This document shows positions 50,730 through 58,630 of a stretch of 64,000 nt of DNA, one piece after another. Source of the stretch: DASRDE01 sp035938175 (GTDB lineage: Bacteria; Vulcanimicrobiota; Vulcanimicrobiia; Vulcanimicrobiales; Vulcanimicrobiaceae). The stretch spans positions 1-64,000 of the forward strand of contig DASZHD010000010.1 of the NCBI GenBank assembly GCA_035938175.1, written 5' to 3'. How positions within the stretch are numbered: the first letter of the stretch is position 1; each line of letters begins with the position of its first letter. Below the pieces are notes generated by a model. It was not told the DNA's origin. It did no database searches and worked only from the letters and a program-made list of their open reading frames with translations. The position numbers and the translations under genes are program-made.

Positions 50730-50817
50730 GGAGAGGTGGGTGAGTGGCTGAAACCAGTCGTTTGCTAAATGACCGACGGTCAAAAACCGTCCGAGGGTTC
50801 GAATCCCTCCCTCTCCG
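50730..50817 (+). tRNA. tRNA-Ser(GCT)
   Basis: An 88-base cloverleaf with acceptor GGAGAGG/CCTCTCC, discriminator G, anticodon GCT at 50764-50766, a long variable arm as for serine, and T arm GAGGG-TTCGAAT-CCCTC. No CCA is encoded. It reads AGC/AGU codons. Confidence 0.92.
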
Positions 50818-50872
50818 GATTGCTTTGCGCAACACCATCCGTGCATATGCACTGTGAAGGGGAAAAATAAAA

Positions 50873-50892
50873 CCGCGAAGTACCCTTCGCGG
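50873..50892 (+). terminator. hairpin between tRNA-Ser(GCT) and tRNA-Arg(ACG)
   Basis: Perfect eight-base arms ccgcgaag/cttcgcgg with a short loop, ending five bases before tRNA-Arg. No T run follows, so it may be a processing site rather than a terminator. Confidence 0.45.
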
Positions 50893-50896
50893 CTGT

Positions 50897-50970
50897 GCGG
50901 TCGTAGCTCAATTGGATAGAGCAACAGGCTACGAACTTGTAGGTTGGGGGTTCGAGTCCCTCCGACCGCG
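50897..50970 (+). tRNA. tRNA-Arg(ACG)
   Basis: A 74-base cloverleaf with acceptor GCGGTCG/CGACCGC, anticodon ACG at 50931-50933 in loop CTACGAA, and T arm TTCGAGT. A34 is the substrate of TadA, whose gene lies less than 1 kb away. No CCA is encoded. Confidence 0.93.
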
Positions 50971-50981
50971 CGATCTTCAAG

Positions 50982-51005
50982 GCCACGCGCGAGCGTGGCT
51001 TTCTT
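50982..51005 (+). terminator. rho-independent terminator after tRNA-Arg(ACG)
   Basis: Stem gccacgc/gcgtggc with loop gcga, followed by tttctt. It is eleven bases after the tRNA. Confidence 0.75.
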
Positions 51006-51069
51006 GCACCTTGAAACGCCTGGACTGGGTCTGATAGAGTATAGCGTCGAACGTGCGTAAGCGATTCGC

Positions 51070-51141
51070 GGCTCGGTAGCTCAGCGGTAGAGCGGGGGAC
51101 TCATAAGCCCTAGGCCGTAGGTTCGAATCCTACCCGAGTCA
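51070..51141 (+). tRNA. tRNA with anticodon CAT (elongator Met or Ile2)
   Basis: A 72-base cloverleaf with acceptor GGCTCGG/CCGAGTC, discriminator A, anticodon CAT at 51102-51104 in loop CTCATAA and T arm GTAGG-TTCGAAT-CCTAC. The G1-C72 pair argues against initiator tRNA-fMet. The closing anticodon-stem pair looks mismatched (A-G). I cannot separate elongator Met from lysidine-modified Ile2 by eye. Confidence 0.85.
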
Positions 51142-51156
51142 GAAGTGTAACGGGCG

Positions 51157-51177
51157 CGGCCGCCACGCAGGCGGCCG
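51157..51177 (+). terminator. hairpin after tRNA(CAT)
   Basis: Perfect eight-base arms cggccgcc/ggcggccg with loop acgca, 15 bases after the tRNA. Followed by ttcccg rather than a long T run. Confidence 0.55.
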
Positions 51178-51205
51178 TTCCCGCGTTCAGAGGTATGACC
51201 CAATC

Positions 51206-51442
51206 ATGTCAACGATTCCCTGCGATTTCTGTCCTCACCCGGTCGATCGCAATCAGATGGAAGAGATCGAAATTTCGCACTATGTGCCGGACAGCTCGGG
51301 CGACGACTTAGCCTACGCGCGGACGTATTTCTTCGGTCACCCCGACTGCGTGCGCAAATTTTACAGAGGGCTCGTCGACCATAAACTCGATCTGTTCAAG
51401 CATATTCCAAGTCCGGGGAATTCGCCGGAGAATCAACGCTAA
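51206..51442 (+). CDS. small hypothetical protein with CxxC, 78 aa
   Basis: Lies between two tRNA genes. The N-terminus STIPCDFCPHPVDRNQMEEI has a CxxC-His site that could bind zinc, and a further Cys occurs in FGHPDCVRKFYRGLVDH. I do not recognise the family. ATG at 51206 has aggt upstream only. It may be a small zinc-binding regulator; expression is uncertain. Confidence 0.6.
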   Translation: MSTIPCDFCPHPVDRNQMEEIEISHYVPDSSGDDLAYARTYFFGHPDCVRKFYRGLVDHKLDLFKHIPSPGNSPENQR

Positions 51443-51452
51443 GCAGTTGCGT

Positions 51453-51526
51453 GCGCTCGTAGCTCAGCTGGATAGAGCACTACCCTCCGAAGGTAGGGGT
51501 CGGACGTTCGAATCGTCTCGAGCGCG
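51453..51526 (+). tRNA. tRNA-Arg(CCG)
   Basis: A 74-base cloverleaf with acceptor GCGCTCG/CGAGCGC, anticodon stem CTACC/GGTAG and anticodon CCG at 51487-51489. It reads CGG. No CCA is encoded. Confidence 0.93.
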
Positions 51527-51545
51527 AATTTTTCTTCAGGTTCTT

Positions 51546-51569
51546 GCGGACGGCGATGCGGCCGTCCGC
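51546..51569 (+). terminator. hairpin after tRNA-Arg(CCG)
   Basis: Nine-base arms gcggacggc/gccgtccgc, 20 bases after the tRNA and 18 before tadA. The T-rich stretch (aatttttcttc) is upstream of it, so direction is unclear. Confidence 0.5.
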
Positions 51570-51586
51570 GAGAATCTGCAGACGGC

Positions 51587-52048
51587 GTGAATCATTCAGT
51601 CGAGTCGCGCGACGAATTCTACGTTCGCCGCGCTATGGAGCTGGCAGCGGAGGCGCAAGCGGCGGGTGACGTGCCGATCGGCGCGGTGCTGGTGAGCGGC
51701 GACGTGGTAATCGAAGCCAAGAACGAAAAAGAGCTTCGTCCCGACGCGACCGCTCACGCCGAAATGCTTGTATTGCAGCAAGCTGCACAGCGGCTGCATG
51801 CTTGGCGGCTCTCCGGTGCGACGGTCTACGTCACAAAGGAACCGTGCGTGATGTGCGCCGGCGCCATGGTCGCCGCGCGCATCGGCCGTCTGGTCTACGG
51901 CTGCCGCGACCCGAAGGGCGGCGCGGCCGGCAGCGTTTTGGACGTCGTCTCGCATCCTTCGCTGAATCACCGCATCGAAGTAACCGCCGGAGTGCTGGAA
52001 GCCGAAACGGCCGAACAACTGCAAGGGTTCTTTCGCAGACGGCGCTAA
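51587..52048 (+). CDS. tadA: tRNA adenosine(34) deaminase
   Basis: A 153-residue enzyme making inosine at A34 of tRNA-Arg(ACG). Zinc site: TAHAEMLVLQQAAQRL (His-Ala-Glu) near residue 65 and TKEPCVMCAGAMVAARIGRL near 85. GGAAGSVLDVVSHPSLNHR is the substrate-binding end. GTG start. The gene lies beside its tRNA substrate gene, which is probably coincidence but convenient. Confidence 0.95.
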   Translation: MNHSVESRDEFYVRRAMELAAEAQAAGDVPIGAVLVSGDVVIEAKNEKELRPDATAHAEMLVLQQAAQRLHAWRLSGATVYVTKEPCVMCAGAMVAARIGRLVYGCRDPKGGAAGSVLDVVSHPSLNHRIEVTAGVLEAETAEQLQGFFRRRR

Positions 52049-52097
52049 TTGGCTGCGGTCGTTTCGGCCGAAGCGCCGTTACAGGTTAAATGGGGTG

Positions 52098-52125
52098 CCC
52101 TGCGAGCTTTGCTCGTAGGGGGCGC
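52098..52125 (+). other. inverted repeat upstream of tRNA-Ser(CGA)
   Basis: The pairing arms are gccctgcgagc and gctcgtagggggc around ttt, between tadA and tRNA-Ser(CGA). Flanking sequences acaggttaaatgg and gcctgttaaatgg form a short direct repeat on both sides. It may be a terminator for tadA. Confidence 0.5.
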
Positions 52126-52155
52126 GCAGACAGGATGCCGGAGCGCCTGTTAAAT

Positions 52156-52243
52156 GGAGAGGTGGTCGAGTGGTTGAAGGCACCCGCCTCGAAAGCGGGC
52201 AGACGTGATGAGCGTCTCGAGAGTTCGAATCTCTCCCTCTCCG
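52156..52243 (+). tRNA. tRNA-Ser(CGA)
   Basis: An 88-base cloverleaf with acceptor GGAGAGG/CCTCTCC, discriminator G, anticodon CGA in loop CTCGAAA, a long variable arm (AGACG/CGTCT) and T arm GAGAG-TTCGAAT-CTCTC. The 3' half of the gene is repeated 139 bases downstream. Confidence 0.93.
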
Positions 52244-52305
52244 AAGTCTCAAAAAGAGCCCCGCCAGGCGGGGTTCTTCTATTTCACTCTCGAGACGCTC
52301 ATCGA
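52213..52305. repeat. 93-base direct repeat, copy A (tRNA-Ser 3' half plus terminator)
   Basis: Begins at cgtctcgag in the variable arm of tRNA-Ser(CGA) and runs through the 3' acceptor strand and the terminator to atcga at 52305. The identical copy B is at 52352-52444, 139 bases further on. Confidence 0.95.
52256..52276 (+). terminator. terminator of tRNA-Ser(CGA), copy A
   Basis: Stem gagccccg/cggggttc with loop ccagg, followed by ttctattt. The identical hairpin in copy B is at 52395-52415. Confidence 0.75.
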
Positions 52306-52353
52306 AGCTTTAAACGTCGTCGATGCCTCGGCCGCTTGCGGCCGACATCGACG
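52306..52353. other. 46-base spacer hairpin between the two tRNA-Ser 3' copies
   Basis: The spacer contains cgtcgatg and catcgacg as outer arms with tcggccgc/gcggccga as inner arms and a tiny loop, so it folds into one long near-perfect hairpin. It replaces the missing 5' half of a tRNA gene in copy B. No tRNA can form here. Confidence 0.75.
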
Positions 52354-52444
52354 TCTCGAGAGTTCGAATCTCTCCCTCTCCGAAGTCTCAAAAAGAGCCC
52401 CGCCAGGCGGGGTTCTTCTATTTCACTCTCGAGACGCTCATCGA
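52352..52444. repeat. 93-base direct repeat, copy B (truncated tRNA-Ser duplicate)
   Basis: Identical to 52213-52305. It carries the 3' variable-arm half, T arm, acceptor strand and terminator of tRNA-Ser(CGA) but no 5' half, so it is not a functional tRNA gene. Confidence 0.95.
52395..52415 (+). terminator. terminator hairpin in copy B
   Basis: Same stem gagccccg/cggggttc as at 52256; with the first copy it makes a double terminator before the next gene. Confidence 0.7.
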
Positions 52445-52518
52445 GGCTCTTTTGTTATCCTCGCCTTCCCAAGTGGGCGCGAGTGGCACGAAGTCCCCGC
52501 GTTGAACGTTACCCCGAT

Positions 52519-53226
52519 ATGCCGCTCTCTCATATCGTCATGCACGTTGCGCTTTGCCAATCGGCGGTTCGCGAAGCCGCCAATCGCGACGTGCCGTTGC
52601 ACATCGTCCTTACGGACCGGATCGAACGCACGGCGCTCGATCAGAAATTCAGCATCGAGCGCGGCTCCACGCGCGAAGCGCCGATCGAATTCGATATTCC
52701 GTTCGGCATTTATCGCGCCAGCGTCAGCACGTCGACGTGCGGCGCGGTCGGGTATTTCTCGGTTATTCCCGACGTAAACCGCGGCGTTTCGATATCGCTG
52801 CAGCAAGGGCGGCCCCAAGCGCCGATCCCCCCGGCAATCGTTCAAGGGACCGCGCCGTTCGAATTCGCGTACGTGCAACCGGTGGTGGAAGTCTTTCCGA
52901 AAACCGTGAAGTGCGACGATCCGATCGGCGATCCGCTCAACGTCGGTATCGAAATGGATAACGAACCGAATTCGTACTACGCGACCATCGCGCCCAGCGC
53001 GGACCTGGAACGAAACGCGCCGGTTACGCTCGCCGTCCGAATGAACGACTCGCACGGCGGATATCAATATCTGCGCGTTCCAATTGGGGACGCGATAGGC
53101 TACCGCACCGCGTGGCCTTCGCTAGGCCAGCTCAACATCACGTCCGGGCTTATCGACCAGCTCGCCGGCAAACCCGAAGACACGCTCTTGTGCATTCGGA
53201 TGACGAAGACGACCGTCGGCGCCTAA
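52519..53226 (+). CDS. hypothetical protein, 235 aa
   Basis: I do not recognise a family. The ATG at 52519 is taken because the frame further upstream runs through the tRNA-Ser duplicates and cannot be coding. No signal peptide is visible. The sequence is soluble and beta-rich (EFDIPFGIYRASVSTSTCGA, FEFAYVQPVVEVFPKTVKC, PVTLAVRMNDSHGGYQYLRV), consistent with two small beta-sandwich domains. It ends at TAA before a gap with a hairpin. Function unknown. Confidence 0.7.
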   Translation: MPLSHIVMHVALCQSAVREAANRDVPLHIVLTDRIERTALDQKFSIERGSTREAPIEFDIPFGIYRASVSTSTCGAVGYFSVIPDVNRGVSISLQQGRPQAPIPPAIVQGTAPFEFAYVQPVVEVFPKTVKCDDPIGDPLNVGIEMDNEPNSYYATIAPSADLERNAPVTLAVRMNDSHGGYQYLRVPIGDAIGYRTAWPSLGQLNITSGLIDQLAGKPEDTLLCIRMTKTTVGA

Positions 53227-53337
53227 CGGCGCACTTAGGCCTTTTTTCCTAGGGCCGAGTAGCACATTTGTCGGGCGGAAGCCCAGCCCCCCACACGAAG
53301 GTAAGACACAATACAGCAACGTCTTGAAGGGACGCAT

Positions 53338-54345
53338 ATGCAAAAACGTTTGGCCTTCGGTATAGCGGCCGCCGTATTGAGTATTTCCCTGAGCGCCTGC
53401 GGAGGCGGAAGCGGAAGCTCCGGCGCGCTGACGGCCGTACCCAAAGCGCCGCCTCCGGCGCCGGAGGTTTTGCCGACGGCCGTAAGCGGTACCACTGCGT
53501 CCTCCGTCGCAATCGGAACACAGTCGCCGTACGTGCGCGTGAACCCGGACGGCACGACGCTGCACGTGTATCCTCTGCCGGAAGTTCGGAACGCATTTGC
53601 GGCGCGCGGTGCGGCTGCGTCGGGCAACGTCAACTATCACGGCGGAAAAGTCATCGATAATTCGGTAACGTACGCGATTTTCTGGGTGCCGCCCGGATAC
53701 AGCGTCAGCGCGAAATACGAGCCGGTGATCGAGCAGTTCTTTCACGACGTAGGAAACACCGGCGCTTACCGGATTCTCACGCAGTATTACGACAAGGACG
53801 GCAGCCCGCTCAATGCCAGCAGTCTGGGCGGCGCATGGGTCGACACGCGTCCATTCCCTTCGACGATGAACGACAGCGTCGTGCGCCAGGAAGTGCTGCA
53901 CGCGATCTCCGTGAACGGTTGGCCCAAAGGCGGAATCGCCCCGATTTTCTTCGTGTTCACGGCGTCGAAAGCGAAAGTTTCATTCGCATACTGTGCGTAT
54001 CACGGCAATTTCCCAAGCAACGGCAACCAAGTCATTTATTCTATCGTGCCGTATCAACGCGATCTGGGACCGCACGGCTGCGGTACGCCCTCCAAGGTGT
54101 TTCCGAACGATCAAGATGCGGATCTCACCATCGATACGCTCTGGCACGAGCTGGGCGAATCCGTTAGCGATCCGGTGGATGCGTGGTACCGCAATTCCGA
54201 CGGCCAAGAAATCGGCGATATCTGTTCGTCGGCGTACGGTCCGTTGCGCAAAGACGGTTCGGACGTCACGCTGAACGGTCACGATTACGTCACGCAGCAG
54301 CTCTATTCCAATCATGGAAGCGAGTGCGAACAGACGTACGAATAA
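53338..54345 (+). CDS. secreted lipoprotein with HExxE motif, paralogue of the 38736 protein
   Basis: A 335-residue exported protein with lipobox LSACGGGSGS after a signal peptide, SD aaggga nine bases upstream. Its core begins VTYAIFWVPPGYSVSAKYEP and the end carries LWHELGESVSDPVDAW, then GQEIGDICSS. The same HE..E, D-P, W, EIGDxC layout is seen in the 38736 protein. Candidate metal ligands are the two His/Glu pairs and the Asp. Substrate unknown; an extracellular hydrolase or a surface-structure protein are both possible. Cys residues (CAYHGNF and C-terminal SECEQTYE) may pair. Confidence 0.8.
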   Translation: MQKRLAFGIAAAVLSISLSACGGGSGSSGALTAVPKAPPPAPEVLPTAVSGTTASSVAIGTQSPYVRVNPDGTTLHVYPLPEVRNAFAARGAAASGNVNYHGGKVIDNSVTYAIFWVPPGYSVSAKYEPVIEQFFHDVGNTGAYRILTQYYDKDGSPLNASSLGGAWVDTRPFPSTMNDSVVRQEVLHAISVNGWPKGGIAPIFFVFTASKAKVSFAYCAYHGNFPSNGNQVIYSIVPYQRDLGPHGCGTPSKVFPNDQDADLTIDTLWHELGESVSDPVDAWYRNSDGQEIGDICSSAYGPLRKDGSDVTLNGHDYVTQQLYSNHGSECEQTYE

Positions 54346-54370
54346 CGCTTGAGGGCCGCGAGTTACAACG

Positions 54371-54961
54371 TTAAAGAACGGGAACTTGCGGCGCAGCGCT
54401 TTTCGGCAGAACGCCGAGTACGCGCGGATCGTCTGAAATTTCGATCTGGCGCTTGTACGGAACGAATCCGGACCGAATGTAGAACGGAATCGCCGACGGA
54501 TGATCGAGCGTGCACGTATGCACCCAAAAGCGCTCGATCGGATGCGACCAGGCAAAATCGATTGCGTGGTTCATCAGCCGGCGCCCGATGCCGCGGCCGA
54601 CCACGTCCGGCATAACGCCGAAGAAGGTCAGCTCGCATTCGCCCGGGGTTCGAAAGTCCAGCTCCAACAAGCCCGCGTCGGTGCGGTCCACTTCGACCGC
54701 ATAGATCTCGACGCGCGGATCGCGGATGACGCCCAGCAGTTCCTCATCGCTCATGACCAGCCGCGACGTCCACAGATACGGCTCGCCCACCCCTCGAAAG
54801 AGCGTTCGATACCACTGCGGATCCGGTGACTCGACGCGCCGCACCGAGCAAACGGCTTGCGGTTCGTCACGCCGCTCCGGCTTGGAGCGCATTTCCAAAC
54901 ACGTCACGACGTTCGCGATTTTGCCCGGCGGCAGATCGATGTAGCCGTCAGCGAGCGACAT
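54371..54961 (-). CDS. GNAT family N-acetyltransferase
   Basis: A 196-residue GCN5-type acetyltransferase. The acetyl-CoA loop is FFGVMPDVVGRGIGRRLMNH (motif R/Q-x-x-G-x-G/A as GRGIGRR), after AGLLELDFRTPGECELTF. The C-terminal CTLDHPSAIPFYIRSGFVPY is typical. The N-terminal 50 residues form an extra strand-rich part. Substrate unknown. It overlaps the small gene upstream on the same strand by 14 bases and converges on the lipoprotein gene. Confidence 0.9.
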   Translation of the reverse strand: MSLADGYIDLPPGKIANVVTCLEMRSKPERRDEPQAVCSVRRVESPDPQWYRTLFRGVGEPYLWTSRLVMSDEELLGVIRDPRVEIYAVEVDRTDAGLLELDFRTPGECELTFFGVMPDVVGRGIGRRLMNHAIDFAWSHPIERFWVHTCTLDHPSAIPFYIRSGFVPYKRQIEISDDPRVLGVLPKSAAPQVPVL

Positions 54962-55181
54962 ACCGGTATTGGCCCGGCTGCCATTCGCACACGCTCTTGT
55001 CGTGCATGACGAACGATTCGCAGCCGTCGACGTCCGGATTGAATTCGGCGTTCAGCGCTTTGGTTGCGTTCCAGTCGACCGCAGGCTCCTGACGCGCGGC
55101 GGCGCGAGCTTTGGTGTACGAAAACTGCGGATTTTTCGTTAGCGTATTCAACGATTTGGCGAGGCGTTGCGCGTCGTTCAT
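54948..55181 (-). CDS. small hypothetical protein, 77 aa
   Basis: An unrecognised small soluble protein, rich in Ala, Asn and charged residues, that begins MNDAQRLAKSLNTLTKNPQF and contains two Cys (GCESFVMHDKSVCEWQ). It overlaps the acetyltransferase gene by 14 bases and lies divergent from the S9 peptidase gene with 74 bases between. It may be the first gene of a two-gene unit. No function can be given. Confidence 0.65.
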   Translation of the reverse strand: MNDAQRLAKSLNTLTKNPQFSYTKARAAARQEPAVDWNATKALNAEFNPDVDGCESFVMHDKSVCEWQPGQYRYVAR

Positions 55182-55255
55182 ATGCTACGCTTCCGGCGCG
55201 GCCGAGGGGCTTCCTCGCGCGCGTGGAAAGCGCCGCTGCGGGAGGACGCCGCGCT

Positions 55256-57241
55256 ATGCTGCTTCGTATTGTGCTTGCCTTCGCAATGATGACGCTCGCG
55301 TTCCAGACGGCCCCGGCCGCCGTGCGCCCGTTGGGCGAGGACGACTTTCGGCGAATCGTCCAGCTCAGTTCGCCGGTACTTTCGCCTGACGGTAAGCGCG
55401 CGGTGTTCGTTGCGTCTCGCGTCAATTGGGATGAAGACCGCTACGATCGCGAGCTCATCCTCGTGGACCTGGCGATGCGCGCGCAGCGAAAACTCACGTA
55501 CGAACGCACGGGCCTGTCGGATCCCGCATTTTCGCCCGATGGAACGAGTGTTGCGTTCATCGCCGACAAAGGGTCGGGTGACGACGCAACCAGCCAAGTC
55601 TGGATTATGCCGTTGAACGGAGGGGACGCGCGTCCGGTTACGGACGCCAAGGACGGCGTCGACCAATTCGCGTGGCGCCCGGACGGGAAGGCACTTGCCT
55701 ACGTCGCGAGCGATCCGAAACCGGAACGCAAGGGAGCGGCGAAATTCCGCGATAGTTTCGTCTTCACGACGGAACCCATAACGGCGCGCGAATTTCCGCG
55801 CCCGGCGCATTTATTCGTCACGGACCTCAATAGCGGACGCGCGCGTCAGCTGACGTTCGGTGCGCAAAGCGTCGCGGCCGGTGAAGGACAATCGACGATT
55901 TCGTGGTCGCCCGACGGCGCGACGATCGCGTTCACCCTGACGCCGAACGCCATTCTCAACGACGAAAGCTATTCGCACGTGGCGCTGGTCGACGTCGCTA
56001 CGAAAGCGGTTCGCCCTCTCACCAGCCACACCGCGTGGGAATCCAATCCGCTGTTCTCGCCCGACGGCAAACTCATCGCGTACGTGTACTCGAACGGCGA
56101 CGGCCAAGTAAATCTCAATACCGTCTACGTCACGACGCCCGCCGGCGGAACGGGCCGGGCGATTTCGACGGCGTTCGATCGGAATGTTGCCGACGTCGCG
56201 TGGCTCGCGGACTCGTCCGGCGTCTATTTTCGCGCTCCGGATAGGACTGAAGCCGCGATCGTTCGCGCGCCGCTCGACGGCGCGCCCGAACGCGTGGACA
56301 TGCATGGGGTGCAGATCGCGTCCGGACTCGACGGTGCGGTCGGCCCACAAGGAACGTTGGTCTTCGTCGGCGGTGAAACGAAAGGTCCACCGGAAGTCTA
56401 TCTTCGCTCGCCGTCCGGATCCGTCGAGAAAATTACAACCTTCAACGATAACATCGCGCAATTGCATTTGGCGTCGGCAGAAACGATAACGTTTCCGACG
56501 ACTACCGGCATTCAAGGCGACGCGGTCCTCTATACTCCGCCCGATTTTGTCGCGGGCCGCAAATATCCGTTGGCGGTGTTCATTCACGGCGGTCCCACAT
56601 CGGCGTCGACGACGCAGTTCGACTTTTGGTCGCAAGTCATGGCGGGGCACGGCTGGCTCGTCCTTCGTCCGAACTATCGCGGCAGCGACAATCTCGGGCT
56701 CGCGTATCAGCGTGCGGTACTGTACGATGCCGAGGATGGTCCCGGCAAGGACATCATCGCCGCGGTGAACGCCGTACGTGCGCGCGGCATCGTAGACGAT
56801 GCGCGCATCTCGGTTTCCGGTTGGTCGTACGGCGGCATCATGACCGCGTGGATGATCTCCAAATATCATGTCTGGAAAGCAGCCGTTTCGGGCGCGTCAG
56901 TCAACGACTGGTCGACCGATTACGGCGTCGCCGACGACAGCCTTTCCGATCGCGATTTGTTTCACGGCTCGCCGTACGCGACCGCGAATTCTGCGGAATG
57001 GCGCCGGGCTTCCGCGATCTCGTACGCGCACGACGTTACGACGCCCGTTCTCATACTTTCCGATGTCGGCGACAACCGCGATCCCTTCGCAACGTCATCG
57101 ATGTATTGGCGCGCGCTGCGCGACAACGGCAAAGACGCTACCTTGCGCGTATGGCCGGTGAATGGGCATTTCCCCAGCGACCCGGTCCGCACCGTCGACG
57201 TGTATCACTACTGGATTGGATACATCGCTCAGGACTATTAA
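55256..57241 (+). CDS. S9 prolyl oligopeptidase-type serine peptidase, exported
   Basis: A 661-residue peptidase with an N-terminal signal-like helix (LLRIVLAFAMMTLAF), a WD40-like/TolB beta-propeller (about 45-420; SPDGKRAVFVASRV, SPDGTSVAFIADKG, SPDGKLIAYVYSNG repeats), and a C-terminal alpha/beta-hydrolase. Catalytic Ser is in VSGWSYGGIMTAWM near 524; Asp lies in LSDVGDNRDPFAT and His in VNGHFP. The start at ATG 55256 has ggagg upstream and makes sense with the signal peptide. Cleaves short peptides, often after Pro or Ala. SCO1 gene overlaps the end. Confidence 0.94.
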   Translation: MLLRIVLAFAMMTLAFQTAPAAVRPLGEDDFRRIVQLSSPVLSPDGKRAVFVASRVNWDEDRYDRELILVDLAMRAQRKLTYERTGLSDPAFSPDGTSVAFIADKGSGDDATSQVWIMPLNGGDARPVTDAKDGVDQFAWRPDGKALAYVASDPKPERKGAAKFRDSFVFTTEPITAREFPRPAHLFVTDLNSGRARQLTFGAQSVAAGEGQSTISWSPDGATIAFTLTPNAILNDESYSHVALVDVATKAVRPLTSHTAWESNPLFSPDGKLIAYVYSNGDGQVNLNTVYVTTPAGGTGRAISTAFDRNVADVAWLADSSGVYFRAPDRTEAAIVRAPLDGAPERVDMHGVQIASGLDGAVGPQGTLVFVGGETKGPPEVYLRSPSGSVEKITTFNDNIAQLHLASAETITFPTTTGIQGDAVLYTPPDFVAGRKYPLAVFIHGGPTSASTTQFDFWSQVMAGHGWLVLRPNYRGSDNLGLAYQRAVLYDAEDGPGKDIIAAVNAVRARGIVDDARISVSGWSYGGIMTAWMISKYHVWKAAVSGASVNDWSTDYGVADDSLSDRDLFHGSPYATANSAEWRRASAISYAHDVTTPVLILSDVGDNRDPFATSSMYWRALRDNGKDATLRVWPVNGHFPSDPVRTVDVYHYWIGYIAQDY

Positions 57242-57815
57242 GCGTGCGCTAGGCCCACTTGCGGCGATCCTTTGCCTGACGGCCGTCGCGTGCGCCTCTG
57301 CACCGGCGTTGCATGGCAGTGCGCTGAATCCACCGCGCCCGGCTCCGGATTTTTCGCTCGCGGATCAGTACGGGAGGCGGTTCGTGCTCTCTGGCGAGCG
57401 CGGTTTGGAAGTGGCGCTTTTTTTCGGCTATACGCACTGCACCGACGTCTGTCCGCAGACACTGGTACTGTTGCAAAAGGCACGATCGCTTGCATCGCTG
57501 ACGCCGCACCGCATGACGCTCGTCATGATTAGCGTCGATCCGCAGAGGGACACGCGCGCCGCCTTCATCGCGTTTTTCAAAAAGATCCGGGTTGACGCCG
57601 TTGGCCTGAACGGCAGCGCGCCCCGGCTTCACGCGGTGTATCACGCGTACGGCGTTTTCGCGCAGAGCGGCAAAAGCGGCGTAACGCATACCGACGCGGT
57701 GTTCCTCATCGACCCTCAAGGCCGGCTGCGCGAAGTTTTGGAACCGGATATGCCGCCGACGGCGGTTGCGCAAGATTTGCGCGCGATCGCCTCTACTGCT
57801 GCGGCGGGTACGTAG
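57216..57815 (+). CDS. SCO1/SenC family copper chaperone
   Basis: About 199 residues with a lipoprotein-like N-terminus (AILCLTAVACASA) and thioredoxin fold. The copper motif is GYTHCTDVCPQT (CxxxC) near residue 70, and the third ligand His is in KSGVTHTDAVFLID. ISVDPQRDTRAAF is typical. SCO proteins insert copper into cytochrome c oxidase CuA. Start TTG 57216 overlaps the peptidase gene by 26 bases; an ATT at 57231 is an alternative. Its 3' end overlaps the convergent next gene by 23 bases. Confidence 0.92.
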   Translation: MDTSLRTIKRALGPLAAILCLTAVACASAPALHGSALNPPRPAPDFSLADQYGRRFVLSGERGLEVALFFGYTHCTDVCPQTLVLLQKARSLASLTPHRMTLVMISVDPQRDTRAAFIAFFKKIRVDAVGLNGSAPRLHAVYHAYGVFAQSGKSGVTHTDAVFLIDPQGRLREVLEPDMPPTAVAQDLRAIASTAAAGT

Positions 57816-58560
57816 GCGGCGGCGACGGGCTCGTGGCGAGCCGCGGATCGGGCGCGGCGGCTGGGAAAGCGATATTCTCGTACGCGGTGTCCGTAATAAT
57901 CGTAAACGTCATCGGACCAAAATGCTGCGGCGCGGTGTAGGTTGCATGCGTGATCACCCAGTGCCCTTCGAGCACTTGGTAATCGAGCGCGATGACCTCG
58001 GCGTCGCGTTTGCTCCGCAACTCGATGTGCGAGGGCAGCTGCGTCTGCGGATCCACGACAACGTCCGAAACGCACATGTCGCCCGCGTATGCAGGCGTCG
58101 GAACGATCCGAAAGTGCGGCCGCGAATCGGTGGAATCCGGCAGATATGACGGATCCCAGAAACTCGCGTACGGCACGAACACGTTGACGGAAGGATCCGG
58201 TTGTGGAACCGGCCACTGGCCGACGGGATACCGTTGCAGTGAAATCTGCACGTTTTTCAGATTCGCGTACCAGCTGAATCCGAAACCCTGCCCCAGCGGA
58301 TCGAAGTACGGAATGATCGGAAACGCTTGACCGGTGCGCTCGGCGCCGTGCGGCAGATCTTGCATCACCGCAAAATCGTCGGCTTGCCGCACCGCGACGG
58401 AACGGTTGATGTCCTGCGTCCGGTTGAGACTGGGTGCCGAGATGTGCGTGTGCTCTACGTACGTGATGTACGCCGGTGCATTCTGCACGTACGCCACGGC
58501 CGTACGATTGATCACGTCAACAAGCGCAACGTCGGGCGGAAGAAGCATCGCCCGGGTCAT
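57793..58560 (-). CDS. hypothetical protein, about 255 aa
   Basis: An unrecognised protein, possibly related to lipoprotein-sorting-type sequences by its layout only. Tyr/Asn-rich beta-like segments (VNVFVPYASFWDPSYL, SWYANLKNVQISLQRY, TAYENIAFPAAAP) alternate with short loops. I chose the inner ATG at 58560 because a longer start at 58632 sits exactly opposite the ATG of the M20 gene and leaves no promoter space. The C-terminus is Pro-rich (SPSPPPTYPPQQ). Converges with SCO1 and overlaps it by 23 bases. Confidence 0.7.
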   Translation of the reverse strand: MTRAMLLPPDVALVDVINRTAVAYVQNAPAYITYVEHTHISAPSLNRTQDINRSVAVRQADDFAVMQDLPHGAERTGQAFPIIPYFDPLGQGFGFSWYANLKNVQISLQRYPVGQWPVPQPDPSVNVFVPYASFWDPSYLPDSTDSRPHFRIVPTPAYAGDMCVSDVVVDPQTQLPSHIELRSKRDAEVIALDYQVLEGHWVITHATYTAPQHFGPMTFTIITDTAYENIAFPAAAPDPRLATSPSPPPTYPPQQ

Positions 58561-58630
58561 TCGCGCTAGCGCCGAATGCTCCCCAGTGCGCAGGGCAGGG
58601 TCCGCTTTGCCCGCTTGCCAATGCGTCCGC

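Noticed and set aside
52352..52444. Functional second tRNA-Ser gene
   Set aside because: Only the 3' half is present; the 5' half is replaced by an unrelated hairpin, so no cloverleaf can form.
52090..53226. Long ORF starting at 52090 as one 378-residue protein
   Set aside because: Its first 140 codons run through tRNA-Ser(CGA) and the duplicated tRNA tail; the coding pattern begins only near 52519.
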